Positions 35,026-45,830 of a DNA stretch of 64,000 nt are shown here, piece after piece. Positions within the stretch are counted from its first letter, which is position 1. Each line of letters starts with the position of its first letter. Source of the DNA: Membranipora membranacea (taxonomy: Eukaryota > Bryozoa > Gymnolaemata > Cheilostomatida > Membraniporidae); contig OU612072.1 of assembly GCA_914767715.1 (NCBI GenBank), positions 8,742,001-8,806,000 of the forward strand. The letters are read 5' to 3'. Made by a program: the position numbers and the translations under genes. The notes under the pieces are model-generated. The model saw nothing but the letters and a program-made list of their open reading frames with translations. It searched no databases and was not told where the DNA came from.

Positions 35026-36603
35026 GATTGGTGGTGGAATCTTCGCGTTGTTTTCTCCTACTGGTTGGTAATTTCATCGGAAGCACTATGTTGTACATAG
35101 ATGGAAATTTTAGTTTACCACTTGCCATCGCCTGATCCCGCTCTGCTTCAGACTGAAATTGTACGACAACAGCCCTCAGAGATTGACCTTCTTTGTTCTT
35201 CAATCTTTTGACACAGATAGCTCTATATTCGATATTTATATCTGCTAAAATATCCTCTTCCTGAAATTCCAGAGGAACATTTGGAACTATAACTGTGTCC
35301 ATAGGTCTTTAAATGGTGTCTCTTGCTGAAGAGCCTCCAAGTAGACTTGAAGGCCAATTTTCTACTATTTGTTTCTTTATCCTGTCGTCGTCGTCGATTT
35401 GTACAATGAACCTACTCCTGATTCCATCAGCTCCCTCTCCATGCAGTTCGTATTTATTGATGAGCTTTATTTCAGTCGGTCCATATTTCTGCAAATACCG
35501 ATCCTAATAACATCTCTGTTGAGGCTGGCATTTCTGCTCTCAACGACAAAACACTTCTTCCAATCAAAGACTGGCGTTTTACGGACAGTTAGGTGCAGGA
35601 TTGGAGATTTTCAAGGATTCTAATAATTTTCTAAACTTTTCTAAGTTAGATTTAGAAATGGATTTTCTTACTCTAAGTATTTTTTTATTAGATCAAAATT
35701 ATCTAAATTAGATAAAGACTAAGATATGCCGATTCTAAGAAAACTTGTAGCCTATAATATTAATATATCAGTTTTTTCTAATTTTCTAATTCTAAAAAGT
35801 TTTCCAGATTAGAACAAAGAAATGTTATACAATTTAAGGGTGGAGATTTTTAAAAATTAGATAGGAAATTGACATGGGGTAGGTCTAAATATCTCCAATG
35901 CTGCACCTGCCTCTTTACTGACTTGGTTAGATATTTTCTTCTTCTGAACAGGCGTTGATGTAAAACCACCTGGATTACTATTCAGCGCCCCTTGAAGGTT
36001 TCTTTTGACTAAATCAGATGCTAAAGGTTTTGCAGACACTTTAGCAGACAGCTCTCTGAATGCTTCCATTAGGCTTTGTACGTCAGCATTGAGCTTTTCT
36101 ATTTGGATGTTGAGCGGCTTCCCAACAGACTCATCCATTGGTTTGGAGGACACCATATTATTACACTCTACCTTTTCAATCTTATCTCTCAAAGATTCTA
36201 TCTCTGAAGACAAAGATCTCACACGGGAAGCTAGCGTGATGCAGTTTTTACACTGATTGTCTTCAGCGTCTAGCGACGTGCTAGACATTCTATTATTACA
36301 TTCCATTCTACTTATACCTCTATCAGAGAGGGGCGATCGGCTCCGGGAGACTGAATCAGCAGAACTGCTATCTTTGCATAGGGAATCCAGATAAGACTGG
36401 TCAAAGTCTGCCTATGTACATTGTACTCCAGCACGTCTTAAAAATTGTTCCGCTTCCTCAAGGGACCGAAATCCCTTATAAGTCGCCCCACTCACCTTGT
36501 TTACTGCGGCGTTACATTTTAACCAGTTTTTGAATATTCCTGTGGTGTTGCCTTTTGCAATAGCATAAAATATATAGCCTTTCTACTTCTTATGTTCGCT
36601 CAT
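35018..36603 (-). pseudogene. LINE ORF1 with RNase H1-type hybrid-binding domain
   Basis: From the ATG at 36603 one frame runs to 35857 with only two TAG stops (36585-36583 and 36414-36412). Residues about 10-57 (36576-36430) read IFYAIAKGNTTGIFKNW, KCNAAVNKVSGATYKGF and SLEEAEQFL. This is the pattern of the N-terminal RNA-DNA hybrid-binding domain of RNase H1 (FYAVxxGRxxGVFxxWxxC...GAxFKxFxTxxEAxxF), the same fold as viroplasmin domains. After a Ser/Arg-rich linker come CKNC and a coiled coil (RVRSLSSEIESLRDKIEKV). An AT-rich insertion at 35612-35841 follows. Two RRM-like stretches then lie in other frames (35620-35309 and 35302-35018). A nucleic-acid chaperone or RNA-binding ORF1 is expected for this clade; a hybrid-binding module is not one I know as standard. 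Confidence 0.75.
35612..35841. repeat. AT-rich TTCTAA-repeat insertion in LINE ORF1
   Basis: About 230 bases dominated by TTCTAA/TTAGAA motifs on both strands interrupt ORF1. GGAGATTTT occurs on both sides (35603-35611 and 35842-35850) and may be the target duplication. The inner structure is self-complementary in places; class unknown. Confidence 0.5.
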
Positions 36604-37305
36604 TGAGTCATTATAAGTAATAAATCCAGTAATTTGACAAGAAAATTAGAGAGAAAATTTTTCTTTTTGACTACGCGACTTGACGCCCCGCTCAACAATC
36701 TCAAACTTGTTCATGGTCAAACTTGTTCATGGTTAAACAAGTTTAACCATGAACGCTCTTGTGCTGTTTCTGACTTATGGACTATGCCAAGGTCAGAATT
36801 GATCGATGGTATACTTTTTAAACAAGTTCAAATATTTTATAAAAATTTAAAAGATTTTTTGTTTTTATGTGAAGCATATTCTAAAGTGAATTAATGCATG
36901 TATGAACTGGTGATCGGGTGAACCGGTGATTAAGTGCAAGATAAAAATCAGCATTAAGGTAATGTCAAAGACCGATCCGAATATCAACATATCATATACC
37001 GTTGGAAAGCTGCCGAGCTACTGAAAATGAATACCTGAACAAATACTTGATTCGATGACGTTGTGTCATTTTAGGGAGGAAATGAGGCAAAAAACGCTGT
37101 TTTTGTCAATGCAGATGGAAGAGTCAAATTATTTGCAAAAACTTTCAAAACATGTGGAATGTATACTTAGAGTTTGCATTCATCATAAAATTTGATTTTC
37201 TCTGATATATGACTAGACTAAATTGACTTTTTACGTCACGCCATACAACGCATATTTTTTGTAAAGCCGTGAAAATATGTGAAATTTCAATCATTAATTC
37301 ACAAC

Positions 37306-37592
37306 CACTGAATTAGATTCTTCTCTTAGAATGGAAATAGTATCATAGCGTTATACGGTTAGGACACTAAACACAGGGACCCATCTGACTGTTATCTGAT
37401 TGGCTGTCCCTAGTAGCATAAATAATTAGCCTGAGAAATTGTCTTGTTTACAAAATTGCAAACATTAATTATACCCCTACAGTGTCGATGATTAGGGCAT
37501 TTCTAGATTGCTACTAGGGACTGGCTATTTTTGCAAGTCCTTTGTTTTGCAAAAGAAAGCTAATGATGCTATTCCAGATATGGAATTCAATG
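37306..37592. mobile_element. 287-bp hAT MITE in the left arm
   Basis: It is bounded by perfect 8-bp duplications TTCACAAC at 37298-37305 and 37593-37600. Ends are CACTGAATTAG and GGAATTCAATG (inverted match over about 9 bp). The right arm of the host element (42775-42790) keeps the uninterrupted site, confirming insertion. Confidence 0.85.
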
Positions 37593-37925
37593 TTCACAAC
37601 AGATCATAGGCTCGAATCAAAATTAATTATGATTTTCTCTTCAAATGTCATACACATTTACTTTAAAAAAAATAGCTTGCATATTGCAATGACAGTAGAC
37701 TCTCGAATACGGCTTATATTTTCGCCGCCTTTGCATAACGTCAAACATGCTGTCCAAATAACCATTATTGTGGCCAAACAAAGTTTTTTTGAAAGTTCTC
37801 ACATACGAAGCTGCTTTCATTAACCATGGTGCACACAAGAAATGCCATCATTGTTGAATTCTGAAGGCTGAAAAAATCTGAGCTCCAGAAAAATTGACAA
37901 TAAATCTGGGTAATTTTCACCCAAA

Positions 37926-39486
37926 ATGAACAAAGGCAAGAAGAGAAAACTCATTTCCAGTAATGATCCTGATGAGGATGATGCTGAGGATAATATCTTC
38001 ACCTATTCGCTCAACAAGTTGAAGGCATTACAAAAGAAAATCGACTCTACTACCACTGATGAGTCTATCACCATAAAAGGTAATCCGGGAAGCATCCAAA
38101 TTGTCGTTGACTGCAGCACAGCTGTTTTTGAGCTTGTCAGATCTATATTTCAAACATCAATTCAGGAGCAATATCTTTATGTAACTAGGAAAATGAATAA
38201 AGATAAGGACAAAAACACAACAGCCACCATATTCACCGTTAAAAACAAGAAGAAATCGGATAGACGCCTTTATACTGCAAACTTTTACCATACCACCTCT
38301 AGAATACTGGTGAATGCTATCAAAGATGTGGATGTGTTTATAAGTCACTACTCTAAGCTGGTAGGTGAATTACAGCCAGAAACAATTGCCAATTTAAACG
38401 AGAAAGTCCGTTCCTCATGCTCAAATGCAATGGAATCGCTAAAAAGTAAGCAAACCAATGCCAACAGCAGCACAACTCAACAACAAAGCACACAAGGTGC
38501 TCTAGGGGGATCTACAGTTTCACTGCCAGAGTCTTCTCAGTGTTCCCTGTCTGAGACAATGGAGACTTCTGCTCCATTTGTCAACAGCGCTCCCAGTCAT
38601 TCCAGGGACAGAGATTGTGGGGAGAGTCCCGGATGTGCGTCATGCAGAACTCTACATGGCGTGCTTTCTATTATGATGGAGAAGATGGACAGCATGCAGG
38701 TTAAATTGGATAAAATTACTAGTGCTTTTTCTGAGAGCCCTAGTACAAAGGAATGTCCATCAAATTCCAAAAATACCGTACAACAAACATATCTTTACTA
38801 CTCAAACTCTTAACACCACACAACAATGGTCATCAGTTGCAAGCAGCAGTAGACAACTCCACAGAAATATTCCTTCATCAACAACACATCAAAACACACC
38901 AACACCAAGTTCACCGGCAACTTCATCCAACACACCAGATCACATGCCATCTATTACAAAAACAGCTCGTCCAAACAACTTCAACCCCAAGCACTGCATC
39001 GTAATAAGTATCAACAAGTCATCAAAAACCTACCAAAACTATAATCAAGACAACATCAGACGTGAGATTAACCGTGAATTCGGCCCAACAATCATAGAAA
39101 ACATAACGACCTACAATTTCAAGACAGAATCTCCAAAAATTATGCTGCACCTTCGCGATGAAAAGACAGTGACCAAGTTGATAAACACTTGGAATACATT
39201 ACTATTTGAAAATTCGTAAGTAAGAAAGACAATCAATCCAGAATCAGCAAAAGTCAACACTGGTATGCTGAGAGGCATTCCTATCGATGCTGATGATGAA
39301 CTTGTAATAAAAGAGATATCACAGAATTTCCCCAACTCTTCAGCTATAAGGATTTACAAAGGGGAAAAGAAAATGCGCATCTTTAAAGTAAAGTTTGACA
39401 CTCAGGACCAATACAACAAGGTCCTCAGTCAAGGTATGATTTTAGACTCACTTAAACTTAAATGCCATTTTGAAAAACTTCTATGA
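37926..39486 (+). pseudogene. LINE ORF1 (novel N-domain, CxxC, coiled coil, RRM-like)
   Basis: Frame 37926-38813 starts with a basic tail (KGKKRKLISS). An alpha/beta-looking domain follows (ITIKGNPGSIQIVVD, LVRSIFQTSI, TANFYHTTSRILVNAIKD), also present in the fragment at 13035. A Ser/Thr/Gln-rich linker leads to CGESPGCASC and a helix (LSIMMEKMDSMQVKLDKI). A frameshift near 38780 moves the reading to 38722-39219 (CIVISINKSSK, REFGPTIIENI), and a stop/shift leads to 39265-39486 (MLRGIPIDADDELVIKEI...FKVKFDTQDQ). These are two RRM-like segments. The last codons overlap the ORF2 start by four bases (39483), a common LINE arrangement. Confidence 0.72.
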
Positions 39487-42219
39487 TGGCAATGAATTTT
39501 CATAGCGCATATCTTAATATCCGTGGATTGGCAAGCAAACTGGAAGAGGTTCGTTTAATTCTTAGTGATCACAAATTTAGTATACTGTGTTTGGCTGAAA
39601 CATTTTTGAATGAAAATGATGACAGCTGCCTATATGAGGTACCAGGATATACGATGATAAGAAGGGATAGGCTCTGTAACAATGGTGGGGGATTACTCTG
39701 CTATGTCCATGATTCACTGGTCATTGAACATCTGGAAAATTTAGATCTTTACATGGATGAGAGTATAACAGTCAAGGTCAGACCCAGAAGCCAAAAGAGT
39801 TTTTTGGTCACTTACTTATATAGACCTCCCCAATCAAAAGCATCATGGACCACAGACTTTTCAGAGTTTGTCGAGCGTTGTTATGGTTTGAACGATGAAA
39901 TTATAATATTTGGTGATTTCAATATTGATTTGCTGAATCCAACTTCGAAAAACAGGTGGTTAGATAATGTTACCTCTCCACTACTGTTGAATCAACTTAT
40001 ATCTGAACCCACTCGCATAACTAATTCATCAAGGACACTAATTGACCACATCTATTCAAGTAAAAGTGACAATATTGCTAAATCTGGTGTCATCAAATAT
40101 TCACTGAGTGATCATTTCATGATAGTAGCTTCAAGAGAGATTGATAGAAATGTTAAAATATCTAAACAAAGATGTAAGGTAACATTTTTGGATTATTCAT
40201 TTGCAACACCTGAAAACATTTTTAACACATTCTCAAGGGAAAATTTTGGTTACGTACTGTATGAAAGATCAATAGACTCAATGTTTGAGAAGTTCTATAG
40301 CCATTTGAATCATCTTATATCAAAACTCGTGTTTGAGAAGACTTGTTTTGTAAGAACGCATAATCTTCCAAAATGGTTGGATGATGAGGTAAAAATAAAC
40401 ATCAAAATCAGAGATCAACTCAAACAAAACGGTGATTGGGAAGGATATAAAAAACAGCGAAATTATGTCACTAATATGATCAGACAAAAGAAGAAAAGAG
40501 CTATTTCTAATACTATTAAAGAGTCTAAAGGTAATACAAAACCTGTTTGGGATGTATTAAAGAATAAAAAGAAGGAGACTTTCCCTGCGACAAATTTGAG
40601 TGCAGATCAATTTAACAGCCATTTCACATCCATTGCAAAATCAATCACAAAGAACCTTGTTGTAACAGATGAGATGACATTTCCCGTATCCAAACATAAT
40701 TTGACAGACATACCACAATTCACCCCTTTCACATGTACAAGAATATTGTTCCACATTCCTGATAGTAAAAGTACAGGACCTGACAGAATTACAGTGAAGA
40801 TGTTGAAGCTTGTTTGGCCTTATATTGTGGATATTGTCACCGATATGTTTAACAGGGTTTTAAGCAAAGGACAGTTCCCTTCAACATGGAAACTAGCTCG
40901 AGTTTCACCAATAAATCTGGGGATATAAATAACCCATCAAATTATAGGCCAATTTCAGTCTTGCCTGTTCTTTCAAAAATATTTGAGAAACACATAAATC
41001 ATCATCTGCAAGAATATCTCACTAAGAACAAAATCATCCATGAGCATGTGGATTTAGAAAAGGCCATTCTTATTCAGACAGTTTATTTAAAATTATTTCA
41101 GACTCTTTGGTGGAGAAAATTAATGGAAATGTTATGACATTACTTTTTCTGGATTTTAAAAAGGCATTTGACTGTGTATCCCATGTTTTACTACACAATA
41201 AGTTGAAGGCTTGCGGCATCGGAGGAAATATGTTAAAACTTCTTGACACCTTTCTGATAGACAGAAGGCAGTTTGTTAAACTCAATAATATTGAATCTTG
41301 TAGATTGCCTATCACAATAGGGGTCCCTCAAGGTTCAATCCTAGCACCAACTTTGTTTCTCATCTTCATAAATGATTTATTAACTTCATCAAAATCAGAC
41401 TCATCATCATATGCATATGCTTATGATACAGTGTTCCTGTCATCTAATAAAAACCTTCAGCAACTAAAGGCAAAGGCATCTGAAGATTTAAGTGGCATTT
41501 TGGATTGGTGCAATCGTAACCGGATGGTTATAAATGTTCAGAAATCTCATTACATGCTACTTAATATCTCAGATCCGCTTTATGACCTGGAACTGTACAT
41601 AGGGCATGAAAAACTAAACAGACAGAGAACTACAAGGCTTCTGGGTTTTGTGTTGAATGACTCGCTTTCATGGCAGGATCATCTAGAGTATGTATATAAA
41701 AAGGTACAACGGAATGTTTACCTACTTCAAAATTTGAGATACTTCTTGGATATAGCAAGTGCCCGCACATTTTACTTCTAGTTTATCTATTGTCACCTTA
41801 TATATGGTATCCATATCATTGGCAACTTGTCCTGCAATAATGCCCTCAATAGATTATTTTTGTTGCAAAAACGGGCTTTACGCATTATCGCCAACGTGCA
41901 TTACATCCCGTATTATCTCATTTCAACCGAATCCATTACACAATCATTACAACTCCTACCTCTTCCTAAGCTTGTTTGTTATTTCACTTCACTTTTTGCG
42001 CATAAGATAAACAATTTTTTAACACCTCCACTTATATATAGAGGATTTAAAAACACTACCAAGTTCAATTTTCGTGATAAACATTTACTTTTATATCATA
42101 CAGACAATCTAAGATACAAAGTTTCTGCTACATACAATTCTTTACCGTTACATTTGAGATCTAAAGAGAAGTTCAGTTCATTCAAAACTTTACTTTTCAA
42201 CCATATATTATCGACTTGA
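39483..42219 (+). pseudogene. LINE ORF2: APE endonuclease plus RT, frameshifted
   Basis: 39483-40928 encodes a complete APE-like endonuclease (LNIRGLASKLEEV, LAETFLNEN, NNGGGLLCYV, IIFGDFNIDLL, TLIDHIY, SDHFMIVASRE), a basic linker and the first RT block (SKSTGPDRITVKML). A frameshift near 40900 continues as NYRPISVLPVLSKIFEK. Another near 41060-41110 continues as LLFLDFKKAFDCVSH and GVPQGSILAPTLFLIFINDLL. At 41416-41427 the expected YADD is YAYD, so the first catalytic Asp is lost by one base (GAT to TAT). A stop at 41779 precedes the thumb (RLFLLQKRALRIIANV). Confidence 0.85.
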
Positions 42220-42352
42220 CCAACATCATTGATGATATTATTTCCCTTCTGTTTCTCTTTCTTTGTTATAAAAAAATTGTTTTCTGGCACTGAGTGCAAA
42301 ACATTTCGAATGAGATGACTTTTGATGCCAATAAAAAGTATATATATCATAA

Positions 42353-42511
42353 TTTTTCATTGCATCTTCATTTTTCTTGAATTTAACGCAAAAGAATGCC
42401 AAAAAAGACCTCAAAAGTCCCTAAAAAGACCTCAAAAGTCCCTAAAAATAGCTGTTTTTTGCCATTCTTTTGCTTTAAATTCAAGAAAAATGAAGATGCA
42501 ATGAAAAATTA
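42353..42511. repeat. 158-bp near-perfect palindrome
   Basis: AATTTTTCATTGCATCTTC... and ...GAAGATGCAATGAAAAATT form arms of about 55 bp with very few mismatches, around a duplicated AAAAGACCTCAAAAGTCCCT loop. It lies at the inner edge of the right arm of the TTAA element and is probably that element's original centre. Confidence 0.8.
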
Positions 42512-43124
42512 TGTTGGCATTCCCTGTGTGCACCATGCTTAATGAAAGCGGCTTCGCATGTGAGAACTTTCAAAAAACTTTGTTTGGCCACAATAATGGT
42601 TATTTGGACAGCATGTTTGGCGTTATGCAAAGGTGGCGAAAATATTAGCCGTATTCGAGAGTCTACTGTCATTGCAATATGCAAGCTAGTTTTTTGAAAG
42701 TAAATGTGTATGACATTTGAAGAGTACTCTAAGAGAAAATCATAATTAATTTTGATTCGAGCCTATGATCTGTTGTAAATTAACGATTGAAATTTCATAT
42801 ATTTTTACGGCTTCACAAAAAAAAATGCGTTGTATGGCGTGACGTAAAAAGTCTATTCAGACTAGTCATATATCAAAGAAAATCAAATTTTACGATGAAC
42901 GCAATCTCTAAGTATACATTCCAACTGATTTGAAATTTCTTGCAATTAATTGGACTGCTCAATCTGCATTGACAAAAAGAGCGTTTTCTGCCTCATTTCC
43001 TCCATAAAATGACACAACGTCATCGAATCAAGTTTTTGTTCAGCTATTCATTTTCAATAGCTCGGCAGCTTTCCAACGGTATATGATATGTTGATATTCG
43101 GATCGGTCTTTGACATTACCTTAA

Positions 43125-43610
43125 AGGAACATTGTGGTTCAGCGTTGATTATAGGACTGTTTGCTTGTGTGGGGAGTACTACTGTGGACCATAAAAATTT
43201 GTATGTGTCCTATTTTTACCAATTCACTATGATCATAATGGCTGATGACATCACTAAACTAGAGCAATAATCGTGGTAAACTCCATTGAATCATTGTCAA
43301 GACAGGCTACATTGAGCCATAATTGTAGCATACAGAATGACGACTAATGATCTGTTGATTTATGATTCACTATAAAATCAGCATTTTAATTGCGCACTAT
43401 GGCACCAGTATTTCTTAAATATTGTATTCCTCGCCAAGTCATTTCTTTATATTGTTTTAATACCATAGTTGAAGAACAGCGAAAAATGGCATGTGACGTG
43501 TGACCTCACAGAGTGGCGCAACATTCCACATCATCTTAATTGTGATCATTAGGCAAAGACAAGACTTGAGTGTCTGGTCTGATCATAGAGTATATAATAT
43601 GGTAAGATAA
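43125..43610. other. Gene-free stretch
   Basis: Nothing with coding or RNA character seen between the TTAA element and the pentanucleotide satellite. Confidence 0.4.
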
Positions 43611-43620
43611 TAACATAATA

Positions 43621-43814
43621 TAACATAACATAACATAACATAACATAACATAACATAACATAACATAACATAACATAACATAACATAACATAACATAACA
43701 TAACATAACATAACATAACATAACATAACATAACATAACATAACATAACATAACATAACATAACATAACATAACATAACATAACATAACATAACATAACA
43801 TAACATAACATAAC
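43621..43814. repeat. (TAACA)n pentanucleotide satellite, ~39 units
   Basis: Essentially perfect TAACA repeats over 194 bases, with degenerate starts from 43608. The minus strand gives artefactual repeated MLCYV frames. Length and purity suggest active slippage. Confidence 0.97.
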
Positions 43815-43914
43815 TCTATAGGTCTGAACTAGAAAGACCATTAACAGAGTCTGCTGAGTTGTCTTCTACTTTTGATCTTACCATCCCACCATTAGGGTGA
43901 CTTTGATACTTATA

Positions 43915-44060
43915 GCTTATAAGGAGGGGTATACACTCGAGGGTGCTGGGGACAGGAACAATCAACCTTCAAAGGTCCCAATGGACTCGAACCCACAACT
44001 CCCGCGGTACTAATCGCCTGACAGTGAATAGCAAGTGCGCTAAACGATTGTGCCTCTGCA
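43915..44060 (-). repeat. tRNA-derived SINE-like element
   Basis: On the minus strand GGTTCGAGTCC (43993-43983) is a perfect Pol III B box. An A-box-like TTTAGCGCACTTG lies upstream at 44044-44030. A related fragment (AGCAAGCACGCTAACCATC) follows at 44137-44160. No mature tRNA fold was found, so it is interpreted as a SINE head or tRNA pseudogene. Confidence 0.55.
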
Positions 44061-44882
44061 ATTAGAATGGGTTGATGGCGCCAATTACATGTAGATAGTA
44101 AGTAAGTAGACGAGTACACAGGAATCGCCTGGGAATAAATAGCAAGCACGCTAACCATCTCACCATCCCCAAAAAAAGAATGACTTTGATACTTATAGCT
44201 TCTAAGAAGTTAATTGAGAGCATTGCAATGCAAACAATCTCCAAAACGACAAATTTACAATCCCACCTCGTTTCAAGAAGACTACTCCACTCTGACCATG
44301 TCTTAAAAAAGATGATTATACCACATAAACACATAAGTCTTTGAGTTTGGAAGATCCCAAATTGTGTGGGAAACAGCTGGAATAGTTTGATATGTAAAGA
44401 ACCTCCATGGATCTTGAGAACAGGATTCCTAGCGTTCAGGCAAGGCCTTGTTAGCGTCAGCCTCAACCAGATGTAATGCTGAATGCCTAAGCTAGCTGTT
44501 TGGTTCTATAAAATACATGATCCTAGATATAATCAGGCAGTGGGCTACCTGTGACAGTAATTTTGTTCTCATGTGTACTACAAAACTGAACTAGTTCTCT
44601 GACAAGCTCTTTCAAGCATTTATTGTAATGCACATCTGTGATCTAACCGGACACGCCATTCAGGCAAAGAAGGTAACTAGCAACAGTACTGAGTGGGTAC
44701 TACTTGTATTATATCCAGTGTGCGCAAAGAGGTAACTCATAACATAAGCACGCCATACTAAGAGATAAACACTGGTACTAGACGTTCTATCTAGAAAGAA
44801 TCGGAGATGATATCCCACAGCGCATATTTGTTGGATACACTATACAAATACAGCATCTTTGAAATGCCAAAACCTAAATTGA

Positions 44883-44965
44883 TCAAGTTTGCTTGAATCT
44901 GGAGTTGCTTCCCATCAGCTTATCAGTAGAGAGGGGGAGCAACTTATGCAGGCAAAATTGAGGGG
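44883..44965. repeat. Palindromic MITE, copy 2 (eroded)
   Basis: CAAGTTTGCTTGAATC, GAGTTGCTTCCC and GGGGGAGCAACTTATGCAGGCAAAATTG match the family described at 722 and 54728 in order. The left arm is the most decayed. Confidence 0.65.
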
Positions 44966-45090
44966 AGTTCTTAGAGAACCCCAGTATGGTTGTGTGGTGT
45001 GTGATTGGGCTACAGGCAAGTTCCAACTTGACATTTGACAAAAATCTTTGAGTTTGAGGACTAATAAGACTAGTATTGTTTTTAATTTAA

Positions 45091-45096
45091 TTTATT
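45091..45096 (-). terminator. Candidate poly(A) signal of the KASH gene
   Basis: AATAAA on the minus strand about 560 bases after the stop at 45653. It is the first canonical hexamer I see downstream; weak evidence. Confidence 0.3.
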
Positions 45097-45652
45097 ATCA
45101 TGGTTTGCATACTGCACACTTATGCGAAGCAAAAGATATCTAGGGTGTACATTAAGTACAAAACACAGAAAAAGCCTTTCCAGGTTAAAAAGTATCCACA
45201 TTGAACAAGGCTTCCATTGGCCCTAGGCAAAAGGCAGGCTTATTATTTACAAAGATAAGTATTTATGGAGGGATGCCTTATTTGTCATTCCATTGCAAAG
45301 TGTATAAATTAAGTCATGGCATCCAGATATCTTTGAAAAATCTCATCCAGGCTAGTAAAGTCTGTATCAACAAAATATAGAGAGAAAAAAGGTTTCTATA
45401 CTAATTTTCTTGTGGTTTATAGAAAAATATCAGGAAAAAATATATAACTTGAGTATACACTTACTGAGTATGATAAAATGGCTATAGAAATTTACAATCT
45501 ACTGATTTACATATCTCCTTCTACAAGTGACTACTTCTCACTGGGCACAATTCAAATTTACAGACCACCGATTGTAGTCAGGTCTGTGTAGTAGTATTAT
45601 TATTCTTATTAATATTCTATTAATTTATATTATAATATGTATAATATTATTA

Positions 45653-45830
45653 TTAGTGTGGGGGAAGGTCTGTATAATGTCTGCGCAGACCAAATATCCC
45701 TCTATGGTATCGAGTATTCTCACAGCATTTGGGCTCCAGTAGGAAGAGGAGGAATAAGAGAAACAGTAACGATCCGACGACAGCACCCATATATCGGGTG
45801 AGAGAGCGAGCCGAGGAAAACCAGGAAGAT
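45653..45830 (-). CDS. KASH gene last exon: transmembrane segment and KASH tail
   Basis: Encodes ARSLTRYMGAVVGS, a Leu/Phe transmembrane helix (LLFLLFLLFLL) and a luminal tail of about 27 residues, EPKCC...LRRHYTDLPPH-stop. The first Cys of the CC pair lies 23 residues before the last residue. That is the position of the conserved KASH Cys that forms a disulfide with SUN proteins in vertebrates. The tail HYTDLPPH aligns with the vertebrate RYTNGPPPT ending, with one Pro replaced by Leu and the last Thr by His. Confidence 0.88.

Larger units (their letters stand above)
31236..36603 (-). mobile_element. Full-length but dead CR1/L2-like LINE
   Basis: A minus-strand non-LTR element runs from the ORF1 start at 36603 to a poly(A) tail (T-run 31243-31259 on the plus strand). 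Order: ORF1 (hybrid-binding domain, CxxC plus coiled coil, two RRM-like segments), ORF2 endonuclease, reverse transcriptase. It is broken by two ORF1 stops, several frameshifts in ORF2, an AT-rich insertion in ORF1 and an 891-bp hAT element in the RT. It belongs to the jockey/CR1 superfamily by endonuclease and RT style. It is a second family relative to the LINE at 37852. Confidence 0.85.
37852..42345 (+). mobile_element. Nearly full-length CR1/L2-like LINE, inactivated
   Basis: A plus-strand element with ORF1 (37926-39486) and ORF2 (39483-42219). It is inserted between the arms of the TTAA element, with ATCAT at both borders (37847-37851, 42346-42350). Frameshifts in both ORFs and loss of a catalytic Asp in the RT make it dead. 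Its ORF1 N-terminus is unrelated to that of the minus-strand LINE, although the following CxxC/coiled-coil/RRM-like layout is shared. Confidence 0.82.
36954..43124. mobile_element. TTAA-flanked element with ~600-bp inverted repeats, split by a LINE
   Basis: The left arm begins at 36958 with GGTAATGTCAAAGACCGATC. The right arm ends at 43120 with the exact complement, and both are bordered by TTAA (36954-36957, 43121-43124). The arms match at 36958-37851 (minus an internal 287-bp insertion) and 42512-43120. A TTAA target duplication is characteristic of piggyBac and Kolobok elements. No transposase is visible. The LINE at 37852-42345 sits in the centre, so the original element was about 1.4 kb and non-autonomous. 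Confidence 0.85.

Noticed and set aside
43536-43841. Three overlapping minus-strand frames encoding repeated MLCYV units
   Set aside because: They are the pentamer satellite read in three frames; a perfect 5-bp repeat is open in all frames and has no start or splice context.
43983-44060. Functional tRNA gene on the minus strand
   Set aside because: The B box is perfect, but no acceptor stem or complete cloverleaf could be paired, and a fragment of the same sequence repeats nearby, so it is a SINE-like piece.
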